From contig NZ_AUMA01000003.1 in assembly GCF_000422565.1 (NCBI RefSeq), positions 1 to 64,000 of the forward strand: a stretch of 64,000 nucleotides of DNA. The letters are read 5' to 3'. The notes under the pieces are model-generated. The model was not told the DNA's origin. It made no database searches and saw nothing but the letters and a program-made list of their open reading frames with translations. Shown piece after piece: positions 6,934 to 16,527 of the stretch. A program made the translations under genes and the position numbers. Source of the stretch: Desulfovibrio aminophilus DSM 12254. GTDB taxonomy: Bacteria > Desulfobacterota > Desulfovibrionia > Desulfovibrionales > Desulfovibrionaceae. Numbering within the stretch: the stretch's first letter is position 1; every line of letters begins with the position of its first letter.

Positions 6934-8370
6934 TCAGGACTGGTATTCCATGGGGTAGATGCGCATGCTCGGGTAAATGCCCATGAGGTCCGTGTCGGAA
7001 TAGGGCTGGATGATGTTGTACTTGATGTTCTTGGTCATCTGGGCGTGCCCCGCGTTGTCGAAGCCGTCGTAGAAGGCCCCGTTGGCTTCCAGGATATGCT
7101 CGATGCGCCCGGCGAAGCCGGTGACGAAGGTCCCGCCGTCACCCTCGAAGGTCATCCCGCCCACCTTGATCCTGCCGCGCACCTTGCTCAGTTCTTCGAT
7201 GGAAATACTGTTGCGCTTGAGATCCTCGGCGCAGCGCACGTAGCCCCAGACGATGGTGGCGGGCGGAATCTCCAGGGGTTCGCGCAGGTCGATGATGGTG
7301 TGGGGCATGACGATGCCTCCCTCGCCGATCTTGAGCTTGAACTCCGGAGTGCCGCGCAGGAAGGCGTTGAAGCCCACGAAGACCTTGCGGCCCAGGCGGG
7401 TGTGGATGACCTTGCCGCCGTGGGCGGTCACGTCCAGACCGTCGAGTCGGGAGTGCAGGATGTAGCAGTTCTCCTGGGCGTTTGCGCCCTTGCCCAGCCA
7501 GGATTCCTCGACGTAGGCCCGTTGCGCCACCAGGGCGTTCTCGCCGATGTGGCTCTTGCCCTTGACCACGCTGTAGCGGCTGACGAAGCTGCCCTTGGCC
7601 GTGTGCTCGGGCTCGGTGGCGTAGAGGTAGCCGAAGACCCGCTCGTAGTCCGGCTTGCGTTGGTCCAGGAACTTCATGAACACCCCGTCCGGGCGCTTGC
7701 CCGGCTCGGAGCCCACATAGCGCTTGAGCACGCTTTTCGGGTGTTTGTAGCTGAAGTCGAAATTCCCCTCGGAGCGGATCCAGATGTGCCCGGGTTCGAC
7801 TCTCTCGCCGAACAGTTCGCCGGTCTGCACGTAAGCGAAGTCCCCGATGACGCAGTTGCGTACCGTGGTCAGATCCACGGTGGAGAAGGCCCCCATGAAG
7901 CAGCCTTCGGAGGGGGAACCGTGAATGTTGGCGTAGAACATCGAGGCCGTGTTGTGGATCGGGAAACTCTCCGGGTACATGGGATCGTGGGAGAAATTAT
8001 GCACCAGGGTCTTGATGAGGTAACTGTCGCGGATGTGGATGCTCTCGTCGGTGTGCATGGGCACGGGCATGCCCTCCACGTCGAAACGGCCGGTTCGGCG
8101 TTTGAGTTCGTCGCCGCGCACGTCGCTCTTGTAGACGATGGAGTCGAGCACCACGCATTTGCCCAGCAGGTAGCTGCCCGAGAGGCTGGAACGCTCGAAG
8201 CGGAACAGGAGCGGGTGCTCGGAGGTCAGTCCGTAGAAGGCGTAGAAGTTGGTGAACTGGTCCATGCGGATCTGCTCCCGCAGGGACTTGCCCGCGTCGA
8301 AGCCGTGCTTGCGCAGGTTGACGTTGATGCGGGCGATGATGCTTTCGGTCAGTCGCTGAAGTTGCAGCAT
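6934..8370 (-). CDS. Left-handed beta-helix (hexapeptide) transferase-like protein
   Basis: In this 478-residue protein the central and C-terminal thirds show repeated hydrophobic-glycine turns typical of left-handed beta-helix proteins, for example SHIGENALVAQRAYVEESWLG and VFVGFNAFLRGTPEF, with GGIVMPHTIIDL. No acyl- or nucleotidyl-donor domain is evident, so the substrate is unknown. It is the last gene of a run on the minus strand after a histidine kinase and two receivers, with a 27-base gap to the nearer receiver. It could be the enzymatic output of that signalling set, but this rests on position only. Confidence 0.65.
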   Translation of the reverse strand: MLQLQRLTESIIARINVNLRKHGFDAGKSLREQIRMDQFTNFYAFYGLTSEHPLLFRFERSSLSGSYLLGKCVVLDSIVYKSDVRGDELKRRTGRFDVEGMPVPMHTDESIHIRDSYLIKTLVHNFSHDPMYPESFPIHNTASMFYANIHGSPSEGCFMGAFSTVDLTTVRNCVIGDFAYVQTGELFGERVEPGHIWIRSEGNFDFSYKHPKSVLKRYVGSEPGKRPDGVFMKFLDQRKPDYERVFGYLYATEPEHTAKGSFVSRYSVVKGKSHIGENALVAQRAYVEESWLGKGANAQENCYILHSRLDGLDVTAHGGKVIHTRLGRKVFVGFNAFLRGTPEFKLKIGEGGIVMPHTIIDLREPLEIPPATIVWGYVRCAEDLKRNSISIEELSKVRGRIKVGGMTFEGDGGTFVTGFAGRIEHILEANGAFYDGFDNAGHAQMTKNIKYNIIQPYSDTDLMGIYPSMRIYPMEYQS

Positions 8371-8397
8371 GCTGCGGCTCCTCGGCGCGTCGGGCGC

Positions 8398-8814
8398 TCA
8401 GGACGTGTTTTCGTCTCGGCTCCGGCGGGCCGCGTCGGCCGCCTTTTCGATCTTGGCCAGAAGATCCTCGAATTCGCAGGGTTTGATGATGTAGTCGTAG
8501 GCTCCGGCCATGATCGCCTGGCGGGCCTCGGTCTCGCCGCCGTGGCCGGTGAGCATGATGACTCGCATGGAGGGCAGCATCTGTCGGAAGAGACGCAGCA
8601 CCTCCATGCCGTCCATGCGGTCCATCTTCAGGTCCAGCACGGCCACGTCGAAGTCGCGGCTGCGCAACGCCTGGATGGCCTGCGGGCCGCTGGTGGTTGC
8701 GAGGGAGTCGAGACCGCGCAGGGCCAGACGTTTCGCCAACACGGTGACGAAGGAGACCTCATCGTCCACGAGGATGACGCTGACGGGAGCCGTCCGGTTC
8801 ATTTCGCGATCCAT
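8398..8814 (-). CDS. Receiver-only response regulator
   Basis: This 138-residue single CheY-like receiver domain has the acidic pair after VILVDDE, the phospho-acceptor Asp in VAVLDLKMDRMDG, the Thr in VIMLTGHGG and the Lys in YIIKP. It lacks a DNA-binding or enzymatic output domain. It directly follows a second receiver-only gene (1 base between them) and a histidine kinase, so it is probably phosphorylated by that kinase or takes part in a relay. Confidence 0.88.
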   Translation of the reverse strand: MDREMNRTAPVSVILVDDEVSFVTVLAKRLALRGLDSLATTSGPQAIQALRSRDFDVAVLDLKMDRMDGMEVLRLFRQMLPSMRVIMLTGHGGETEARQAIMAGAYDYIIKPCEFEDLLAKIEKAADAARRSRDENTS

Positions 8815-8815
8815 C

Positions 8816-9243
8816 CTAGGCCATGCGGCTCGTGATCTCCTTCAACTGGGCCTGCACGATCTTTTCCTCATGCTTGGCCTTCTTTTCCTTGGCCTCCTGG
8901 ACCTTCTGCACGAGCAGGTCGATGTCGCAGGGCTTCATGAGGTAGTCGAAGGCTCCGAGCTTCATGCCCTCGATGGCGGTCTCCACCGTGGCGTGGCCGG
9001 TGAGCATGATCACCTCGGCCAGGGGGAAGTCCTTCTTGATCATTTGCAGGGTCTGAATGCCGTCCAGGCCGGGCATCTTCACGTCCAGGATGACCACGTC
9101 CAGGGCGTGGTCCTTGCCCAGAGCCTTGAGCCCCGCCTCGCCGCTCAGGGCCGTGACTATGGACAGATTGCGCGTTTCCAGGCGCTTGGAGAGCACCTCG
9201 AGGAAGCCGGACTCGTCGTCGATGAGCAGAACCTTGGCCATGG

Positions 9244-9247
<4 letters not shown>
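8816..9247 (-). CDS. Receiver-only response regulator
   Basis: The 143 residues hold one receiver domain: KVLLIDDESGF, phospho-Asp in VVILDVKMPGLDG, MLTGHATVETAIEGM and FDYLMKPCD. A Lys/Glu-rich helix (about 120-143) follows in place of an output domain. The receiver most resembles those of NtrC-type regulators. It starts at ATG 9247 behind AGGAGA and overlaps the kinase stop codon (ATGA), so kinase and receiver are translationally coupled cognates. Confidence 0.88.
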
Positions 9248-11019
<1,772 letters not shown>

Positions 11020-11278
11020 GACGACCTCCGTTTCCGGGCCTCGTGAAGAGTCAGGTGTGCAACGCGTGGCGTCTGTCCCAGGTGTACACCATGGGCGGAA
11101 GCACGGTCAAAAACGGTCCCGGCTTGTCCTGCCGGAGGAGGCGGGCGCTGGAGCGTGTCCGCCCTCGTCCCCCGGAGACGCCCGCCGCGGCGGGCGCGCC
11201 CCGGGAACTCCGGAAATCCGGATTCCTGAAGGTCGAGGCGCGATCCGCCGTGGCGGTGGTGTCCATCGTTGCTGCCGC

Positions 11279-12751
11279 CTAGCCGGCCAGGGTTACGGGC
11301 ATGCCCATGATGGGCCAGATCACGGTGATGAACAGGGCCAGGACCGCCAGGAGCAGGACGCTGGCGATGAGGCCGTAACGGAAGAACTCACCGCTGGTGA
11401 AGAGTCTGGAGTTGTAGGCGATGGCGTTGGGCGCCGCGCCCACCAGGAGCAGGAAGGGCATGCCCGCGCAGACCAGGGAGGCGTAGAGGATGACCTCCGG
11501 GGCCACTCCAAGGTAGGGGCAGAGCACCAGGGCCACGGGCAGGGAGATGGCGATGGCCGCCACGTTCATGATGAAGTTGGTCATAACCAGAACGAAGAAG
11601 GCCACACCCATGACGAAGATGAACCAGTTGGCCTCCTTGAACATGGCCAGCCAGTTCACGGCCAGCCACTTGGCGGCCTCGGTCTCCCAGAGGCAGAAGC
11701 CGATGCTCATGGCGCCGCTGAAAAGCAGGATGATGTTCCAGGGAATGTCTTCCAGGTCCTTGATGTCCAGGATGTTGAAGACGAAGAAGAGCACCGTGCA
11801 GACGAGCATGATCGCCGACTTGTTCAGGGGCTTGATGGCCGGGATGAAGGACTGCAGGGACATGAAGACGATGACTCCGCCGATGAGCAGGGCGGCGGTG
11901 ATCTCCTTGGCGCTGACCGGGCCCAGGGCCTTGTACAGGGTGGCGGCCTTTTCGCGCAGGCCGTGGATCACCGGCTTTTCGGGCTTGAAGAGGACCATGA
12001 AGAAGCCCCAGAGCAGGAAGGTCATGACCCAGCCGATCGGCGCGAAGTAGTAGGTGAACTCGAAGAAGCTCACTTCCTTGCCCGCCAGCTCCTTGTAGAA
12101 GCCCAGGGCCACGATGCCGCGCGCCGCGCCGAGCAGGGTGATGATCGAGCCCGCGCCGCAGACGTAGGCTAGGCCGATGAACATGGCCTTGCCGAACTTC
12201 GAGGGCTTCATCTCCTCGTCGTAGAGGGAGTAGATGGTCATGAACAGGGGGAACATGGTCGCCGCCACGGCGGTGTGGGCCATGAGATGAGTCAGGAACA
12301 CGGTGACGAGGAAGCATCCGAGCATGATCATGCTCGTCTTCTCGCCTACGATCATGAGCATCTTGTAGGCCATGCGCTTGGTCAGTCCGGTCTTGGTGAA
12401 GACCAGGCCGATGACGATGGAGCCGAAGATGAAGAGCACCGAGGGGTCCATGAAGTCCTTGAAGGCCACGTCCGGCTTGCGGATGAAGAAGAGGGCCTGC
12501 AGGATGCCGATCATGAGCGAGGTTACGCCGATGGGGACCACCTCGAAGACCCACCAGACGCCCGCCAGGAGGAACACTGCCAGCGCGCCTTTGCCCTCGC
12601 GGGACAGGGCGAAGTGCTTGCCCAGGGGGTCCACGGCGTCGGGCCAGGACGGGGAGAAGTAGACGGTGACGAACAACGCCACTCCCAGGAGGATGAAGAA
12701 GATTCTCTTGAGATCGAGCTTCTGCGGTTCGACGGCTTCTGCGGTGCTCAT
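11279..12751 (-). CDS. DASS/SLC13-family anion permease
   Basis: The 490-residue protein has about 11-12 membrane helices. Family markers are VFLTHLMAHTAVAATMFP and NFIMNVAAIAISLP (the two ion/substrate signature turns), plus GAAPNAIAYNS near the C-terminus. DASS carriers move dicarboxylates, sulfate or related anions with sodium; the residues visible here do not fix the substrate. The gene follows a sigma-54-type promoter at 12869-12884 and is separated from the upstream NifX-like gene by a palindromic terminator, so it is a separately regulated unit, probably under the adjacent sigma-54 activator. Confidence 0.88.
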   Translation of the reverse strand: MSTAEAVEPQKLDLKRIFFILLGVALFVTVYFSPSWPDAVDPLGKHFALSREGKGALAVFLLAGVWWVFEVVPIGVTSLMIGILQALFFIRKPDVAFKDFMDPSVLFIFGSIVIGLVFTKTGLTKRMAYKMLMIVGEKTSMIMLGCFLVTVFLTHLMAHTAVAATMFPLFMTIYSLYDEEMKPSKFGKAMFIGLAYVCGAGSIITLLGAARGIVALGFYKELAGKEVSFFEFTYYFAPIGWVMTFLLWGFFMVLFKPEKPVIHGLREKAATLYKALGPVSAKEITAALLIGGVIVFMSLQSFIPAIKPLNKSAIMLVCTVLFFVFNILDIKDLEDIPWNIILLFSGAMSIGFCLWETEAAKWLAVNWLAMFKEANWFIFVMGVAFFVLVMTNFIMNVAAIAISLPVALVLCPYLGVAPEVILYASLVCAGMPFLLLVGAAPNAIAYNSRLFTSGEFFRYGLIASVLLLAVLALFITVIWPIMGMPVTLAG

Positions 12752-12868
12752 GGTCCTCGCTCCTCGTGATTCGATTTCGCGGCCTTCCGGCCGACAACGG
12801 CTTGGTGTCGGTCGCCCCCGGCGTGTGAAACATGTTCTTGTGCCGGATGGAACAATCAGTCGGAAGAA

Positions 12869-12884
12869 AGCAAGGACTGGGCCA
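12869..12884 (-). promoter_or_regulatory. Sigma-54 (-24/-12) promoter of the DASS permease
   Basis: The minus strand reads TGGCCCAGTCCTTGCT, which keeps the TGGC and TTGC blocks of the TGGCAC-N5-TTGC consensus at exact spacing. Transcription would start near 12857, about 105 bases before the permease ATG. A sigma-54 activator gene lies immediately upstream. Confidence 0.7.
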
Positions 12885-12970
12885 GAATGAAAAATCTATT
12901 TATTCATCGTGGATGGTGGAAGATGGTTGGGATGAGGTTCGCGGAGAGAAACAAAACGAAACAAAAATAT

Positions 12971-13004
12971 GGTTCAAAATGTTTCATTTGAAACATTTTG
13001 AACC
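12971..13004 (-). terminator. Palindromic terminator, possible activator site
   Basis: A perfect 15-base inverted repeat (GGTTCAAAATGTTTC/GAAACATTTTGAACC, loop ATTT) contains the stop codon of the NifX-like gene and is followed on the minus strand by a T-rich tail, so it can terminate that transcript. Its core TGTTTCATTTGAAACA is also a typical dyad for a sigma-54 activator and lies about 100 bases upstream of the permease promoter. Confidence 0.7.
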
Positions 13005-13354
13005 ATTCGCTTGGCGGTTTCGTCCGGGATGATGGTCGAGCGCGTCAGGCGGCCTTGGGCGTGGAGCCGCAACACGCCCTCCACCGGCCCGATGACGTCG
13101 TCGATGACCTGCACGGATTTCCAGGTCAGGTAGAGGGATATTTCCTCGTCCACCGCTCCGCAGATCACCGCGCCGACTCCTTCGGCCTGGGCGATGCGGC
13201 AGATTTCCTTGTCCGAGGGCTTGGCCAGCACGAGGTTCTTGCGCGAGAGCGGGCGACCCTTGTCGTCGAGCTGCACGATGAGCACTTCCAGACACTGGTC
13301 CAGGCGGGCCGCGACGTCGTTGTCGCGGATGGCGATCAGGAATTTGGGCTTCAC
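12974..13354 (-). CDS. NifX/NafY-like (dinitrogenase FeMo-cofactor type) protein
   Basis: This 126-residue single-domain alpha/beta protein starts KFLIAIRDNDVAARLDQCLE and continues with ICRIAQAEGVGAVICGAVDEE. This plan matches the NifX/NifB-C-terminal/MTH1175 superfamily, which binds iron-molybdenum cofactor precursors in nitrogen fixers; in sulfate reducers stand-alone members have unknown roles. It overlaps the end of the sigma-54 activator by 4 bases (ATGA), so the two are co-translated. Its stop codon is inside the palindromic terminator. Family assignment is moderate because no metal-binding motif is diagnostic. Confidence 0.6.
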   Translation of the reverse strand: MKPKFLIAIRDNDVAARLDQCLEVLIVQLDDKGRPLSRKNLVLAKPSDKEICRIAQAEGVGAVICGAVDEEISLYLTWKSVQVIDDVIGPVEGVLRLHAQGRLTRSTIIPDETAKRMVQNVSNETF

Positions 13355-14736
13355 GGCTTCTTCTCCCCGGCGAAGCCGTGGCTCTTCAGCTTGCGCCAGA
13401 AGGTCGTGCGCGAAAGGCCCAGGGCTTGGGCCGCCTTGCCCTTGCGGCCCCCGGCCTCCAGCAGGGCCTTGAGCATCCGGCCGCGCTCCAATTCGGCGTA
13501 GTCGGCCTGGGGCGCGCCGTGTTGGGGCTGCTCCGGCTCGGCGGCGCGGGCCTCATCCGGGGCGGGCGCCTGGGGCTTCAGGTAGGCCGGCAGGTCCGAG
13601 GCCGTGATCTGTTCGCCCCGGCACATGGTGCAGGCGTACTCCACGATGTTGCGCAGCTCGCGCACATTGCCCGGATAGGGGTGACCCATGAGCGTGGCCA
13701 GGGCCCGTTCGTCCAGCCCCAGCACGTTTTTGCCCAATTGAGCCGAGCAGACGTTGAGGAAGTGGTCCAGCAGCAGGCGCACGTCCACGCCCCGGTCGCG
13801 CAGCGGCGGCAGGTGGAGGCGGATGACATTGAGCCGGAACATGAGATCCTGGCGGAAGCGTCCGGCGGCCACGGCGGCCTCCAGGTCGTGATGCGTGGCC
13901 GCGATGAGCCGCACGTTGGTCACCACGCCCGACGTGCCGCCCAGGGGGTAGACCACGCGGTCGTCCAGGAAACTCAGGAGCTTCACCTGCAGCGGCAGGG
14001 GCAGGTCGCCCACCTCGGTGAGGAAGAGCGTGCCGCCCTCGGCCAGCTGGATGCGGCCCGGCTTGTCCTTCACCGCGCCGGTGAAGGCTCCTTTGCGATG
14101 ACCGAAAAGTTCGCTCTCCAGCAGGGATTCCGGCAGGGCTCCGCAATTCACCTTGATGAACGGGCCCTTGGAGCGGGGCGAGGCCTGGTGGATGGCCTCG
14201 GCCAGCACGTCCTTGCCCGTGCCGGTCTCGCCGGTGATGAGCAGGGAGGAGTCGGTCTGGGCCACGGCGGGCAGGGTTTCGAACAGGCGCTCCATGGCCG
14301 GGGAACGGCCGATGATGCGTGAAAAGCTCATGGGCCCGCCTTCCAGGGCCGGGCGGATGCCGCCGGGTCGCTCCTCCAGGGTTTCAAGGTAGAAGGCGGG
14401 CGCGCCGGTGTCGTCGGGCACGGCGGACAGACTCAGGCGCACCGGCAGCCGTCTTCGGTCGCGGTTGATCACGTCGCCTTCCAGAGACAGGGGCTTGTCC
14501 TGATTGCCGGCCGCGGCCAGGGGGCAGTCGTCCAGGCAGACGCTGCAGCGCAACACGCAGTCGCAGCGCAGGCCCAGGGCCTCGTCGCGGGAGAAGCCCG
14601 TGAGAGCCTCCATGGCGCGGTTGAGGAAGAGGACGCGGCGTCCCGGGGTGATCACGGCCGTGGCGAAGGGCAGCTTGTCCAGCAGCGTGTCCGCGCCCAA
14701 GGCCGCCATGTGGTGGATGCCCTTCCAGAGTCGCAC
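13351..14736 (-). CDS. Sigma-54-dependent activator (PAS, AAA+, Fis-type HTH)
   Basis: The domains, in order, are PAS (about 15-110, with five cysteines: CDCVLRCSVCLDDCP), AAA+ (about 140-370) and a Fis-type helix-turn-helix (GRKGKAAQALGLSRTTFWRKL). Walker A is GETGTGKD and the sigma-54 contact loop GAFTGA is intact. Walker B reads LFLTEVGDLP instead of the usual LFLDE, so Asp is replaced by Thr (codon 14019-14017). The Cys-rich PAS suggests a metal or Fe-S redox sensor. The annotated start is GTG 14736; the ATG ten codons on (MAALGAD) is an alternative. Likely target: the DASS permease promoter downstream. Confidence 0.88.
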   Translation of the reverse strand: MRLWKGIHHMAALGADTLLDKLPFATAVITPGRRVLFLNRAMEALTGFSRDEALGLRCDCVLRCSVCLDDCPLAAAGNQDKPLSLEGDVINRDRRRLPVRLSLSAVPDDTGAPAFYLETLEERPGGIRPALEGGPMSFSRIIGRSPAMERLFETLPAVAQTDSSLLITGETGTGKDVLAEAIHQASPRSKGPFIKVNCGALPESLLESELFGHRKGAFTGAVKDKPGRIQLAEGGTLFLTEVGDLPLPLQVKLLSFLDDRVVYPLGGTSGVVTNVRLIAATHHDLEAAVAAGRFRQDLMFRLNVIRLHLPPLRDRGVDVRLLLDHFLNVCSAQLGKNVLGLDERALATLMGHPYPGNVRELRNIVEYACTMCRGEQITASDLPAYLKPQAPAPDEARAAEPEQPQHGAPQADYAELERGRMLKALLEAGGRKGKAAQALGLSRTTFWRKLKSHGFAGEKKP

Positions 14737-14806
14737 GTCCCCTCTCTACCCGCAGCGGTCGGTTTTCTCAAGAACGGCGCGCGATGATTACGCCCGATGC
14801 GGCGGA

Positions 14807-15418
14807 TCAGGCCGGAACGGGCGTGGGCTGCTGGTTGAGGAGCAGGAGGCGCGGGCCGTCCGATCGCCAATCGAGCACGTTGCGGCAGCCGGAATCCTGG
14901 CCCAGGCGGAAAACGTGTCCTAGGGGCATGTCGAGAATCCGGCAGAGCAGCGCCCGGTTGGTTCCGGCGTGGGCGACCACGAGCGCGTGGCCCTCGGCCC
15001 GTTCCAGCCGCGGAACCAGCGCGGCCCAGGCCCTGTCCTGGAGGTTCTGGAAGCTCTCGCCTCCGGGCGGCCGGAAAGCGGCCAGGTCGCGGCCCCGGGC
15101 TTCGTACTGGCCCGGGAAGCGCTGCCGCACCTCCTCGCGGCTCAGGCCGTCCCACTGGCCCAGGTCGATCTCACCCAGGCCCGGCAGGGGCTCGATAGTG
15201 ACTTTTCGGCCCGCGAGGATGATCGACGCGGTTTCGCGGCAGCGGCCCAGGTCCGAGCACCAGGCCGCCTGGAAGGGAACGTCCGCCAGGGCCTCGCGCC
15301 AGAACCGGGCCTGGGCCCGGCCTTTGGCCGAGAGGGGAACTTCGCGGCGGCCCAGGAAGCGCCAGGGCGTTTCCGGCTCCACCGCGCCGTGGCGCAGGAG
15401 GTGAACGGTCAGTCCCAC
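14807..15418 (-). CDS. Histidine phosphatase (CobC/phosphoglycerate-mutase-like)
   Basis: The 203 residues begin VHLLRHGAVEPETPWRFLGR, with the catalytic RHG, and include CSDLGRCRETASII, GEIDLGQWDGLSREE and the second His in VVAHAGTNRALL. This matches the branch containing alpha-ribazole phosphatase (CobC) and broad phosphatases. It is the final gene of the aldehyde oxidoreductase run, overlapping the NTP-transferase/HD gene by 10 bases. Since that gene carries a nucleotidyltransferase, the phosphatase may act on the same small molecule; a cobalamin role is less supported because no cob genes are nearby. Confidence 0.8.
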   Translation of the reverse strand: MGLTVHLLRHGAVEPETPWRFLGRREVPLSAKGRAQARFWREALADVPFQAAWCSDLGRCRETASIILAGRKVTIEPLPGLGEIDLGQWDGLSREEVRQRFPGQYEARGRDLAAFRPPGGESFQNLQDRAWAALVPRLERAEGHALVVAHAGTNRALLCRILDMPLGHVFRLGQDSGCRNVLDWRSDGPRLLLLNQQPTPVPA

Positions 15419-16527
15419 GGTCCCTCTCCGTCCAGGATGGCGTCCAGGCTCCGGCCCGCGACGCGCTCCACCAGGGCCCGCATGGCCAGGGCGTGTTCCC
15501 GCCGCCGTGTGATGGCTGTCACGGCCTCGGGGTTCCCGGCGAAGCGGTCCAGCTTTTCCTGGAAGCGCTGCTCCACGTTCACGCGCTCCTGGCCGCGTAC
15601 GAGCTTGTCGGCCAGGTAGACGAGTTCGCGCTCCCCGGGCCGTTCCATCCCGGCGGGGTCGATGTCTCGGTGCGCGGCCACGATTTCGGCCACGGGCGCG
15701 TAGCCGAGGTCGGCCAGAAGCATGCCGCCCTCCTTCTCGTGCTCCTGCGAGCCCTTGGCGATGTCGTGAAGCAGGGCCGCCACCTCCAGCAGTTCGAGGT
15801 CCAGGGACAGCCCGGCCGCCGCGAGCGCCCGGCCCAAGGCCAGGGCCGCGCGGGCCACGCCCTGGGCATGGGCCAGGCCGCGTTCCCCGGCCCGATGCAG
15901 CCGGAGCAGGGCCAGGGCTTCGGCCCGGGTGGGCACGTCCCGCCGTTCCCAGCGGCGCAGCGCCTCGGCATAGGCCTCGGGCGTGTCCAGGTCGAAGAGC
16001 ACGCCCGCGTCGGCCACCTCCAGCGGCTCCACATCCAGGGTGGCCAGGGCCCCGCGAAGGCCGCCCGCGCCGGTCCAGGCCAGGGCCGCGTCCACGGCCG
16101 CCGGGCGGAGCAGGGGCGGGTGCCCTGGCTCGCCGTCGAAGGCGGGGACCAGCACCTGGGCCGGGGACTCCGGCAGCCGTTTAATGAGGCGGCGCACCGT
16201 GGCGGGCCGGACCAGGGGAATGTCCACCGGCAGGACGAACACTCCGTCCAGGCCCGGCGGCAGGGCCTCCAGGCCCGTCTGGACCGAGGAGAACATGCCG
16301 GTCTCGAAATCCGGGTTATGCACGCTCCGCAGTCCCAGGCGTCCGGCCTCCCCGCGCACCTCGTCGGCGCGGTGCCCGGTCACGGCCAGAATGTCCGCGA
16401 TTCCGGCGGCGTGGAAGAGCCGGGCCGCGCGGCCCAGGAGGCTCGCGTCCCCCAGGGGCAGCAAGGGCTTGAGGCGGCCCATGCGCGAGGACAGCCCGGC
16501 GGCCAGGACCAGGGCGGCCAGGCGCAT
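15409..16527 (-). CDS. MobA-like NTP-transferase fused to HD phosphohydrolase
   Basis: In this 372-residue protein, residues about 1-190 are a nucleotidyltransferase of the MobA/MocA type: LVLAAGLSSRMGRLKPLLPL (nucleotide loop), VTGHRADEV and VLPVDIPLV (metal Asp). Residues about 210-370 are an HD domain with LLHDIAKGSQEHEKEGG and AHRDID. MocA-type enzymes attach CMP to molybdopterin for Mop-family enzymes, which fits the operon. The HD part could hydrolyse a nucleotide by-product. This matches what I remember as the DVU_1551-type NTP transferase. The start TGATG overlaps the xdhC-like stop. Confidence 0.85.
   Translation of the reverse strand: MRLAALVLAAGLSSRMGRLKPLLPLGDASLLGRAARLFHAAGIADILAVTGHRADEVRGEAGRLGLRSVHNPDFETGMFSSVQTGLEALPPGLDGVFVLPVDIPLVRPATVRRLIKRLPESPAQVLVPAFDGEPGHPPLLRPAAVDAALAWTGAGGLRGALATLDVEPLEVADAGVLFDLDTPEAYAEALRRWERRDVPTRAEALALLRLHRAGERGLAHAQGVARAALALGRALAAAGLSLDLELLEVAALLHDIAKGSQEHEKEGGMLLADLGYAPVAEIVAAHRDIDPAGMERPGERELVYLADKLVRGQERVNVEQRFQEKLDRFAGNPEAVTAITRRREHALAMRALVERVAGRSLDAILDGEGPWD

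Noticed and set aside
6850-8835. Long plus-strand open frame (661 codons) across the transferase-like gene
   Set aside because: It is the mirror of a GC-rich minus-strand gene; the translation is Val/Asp/Gly/His-rich with no domain, and the opposite frame has clear beta-helix repeats.
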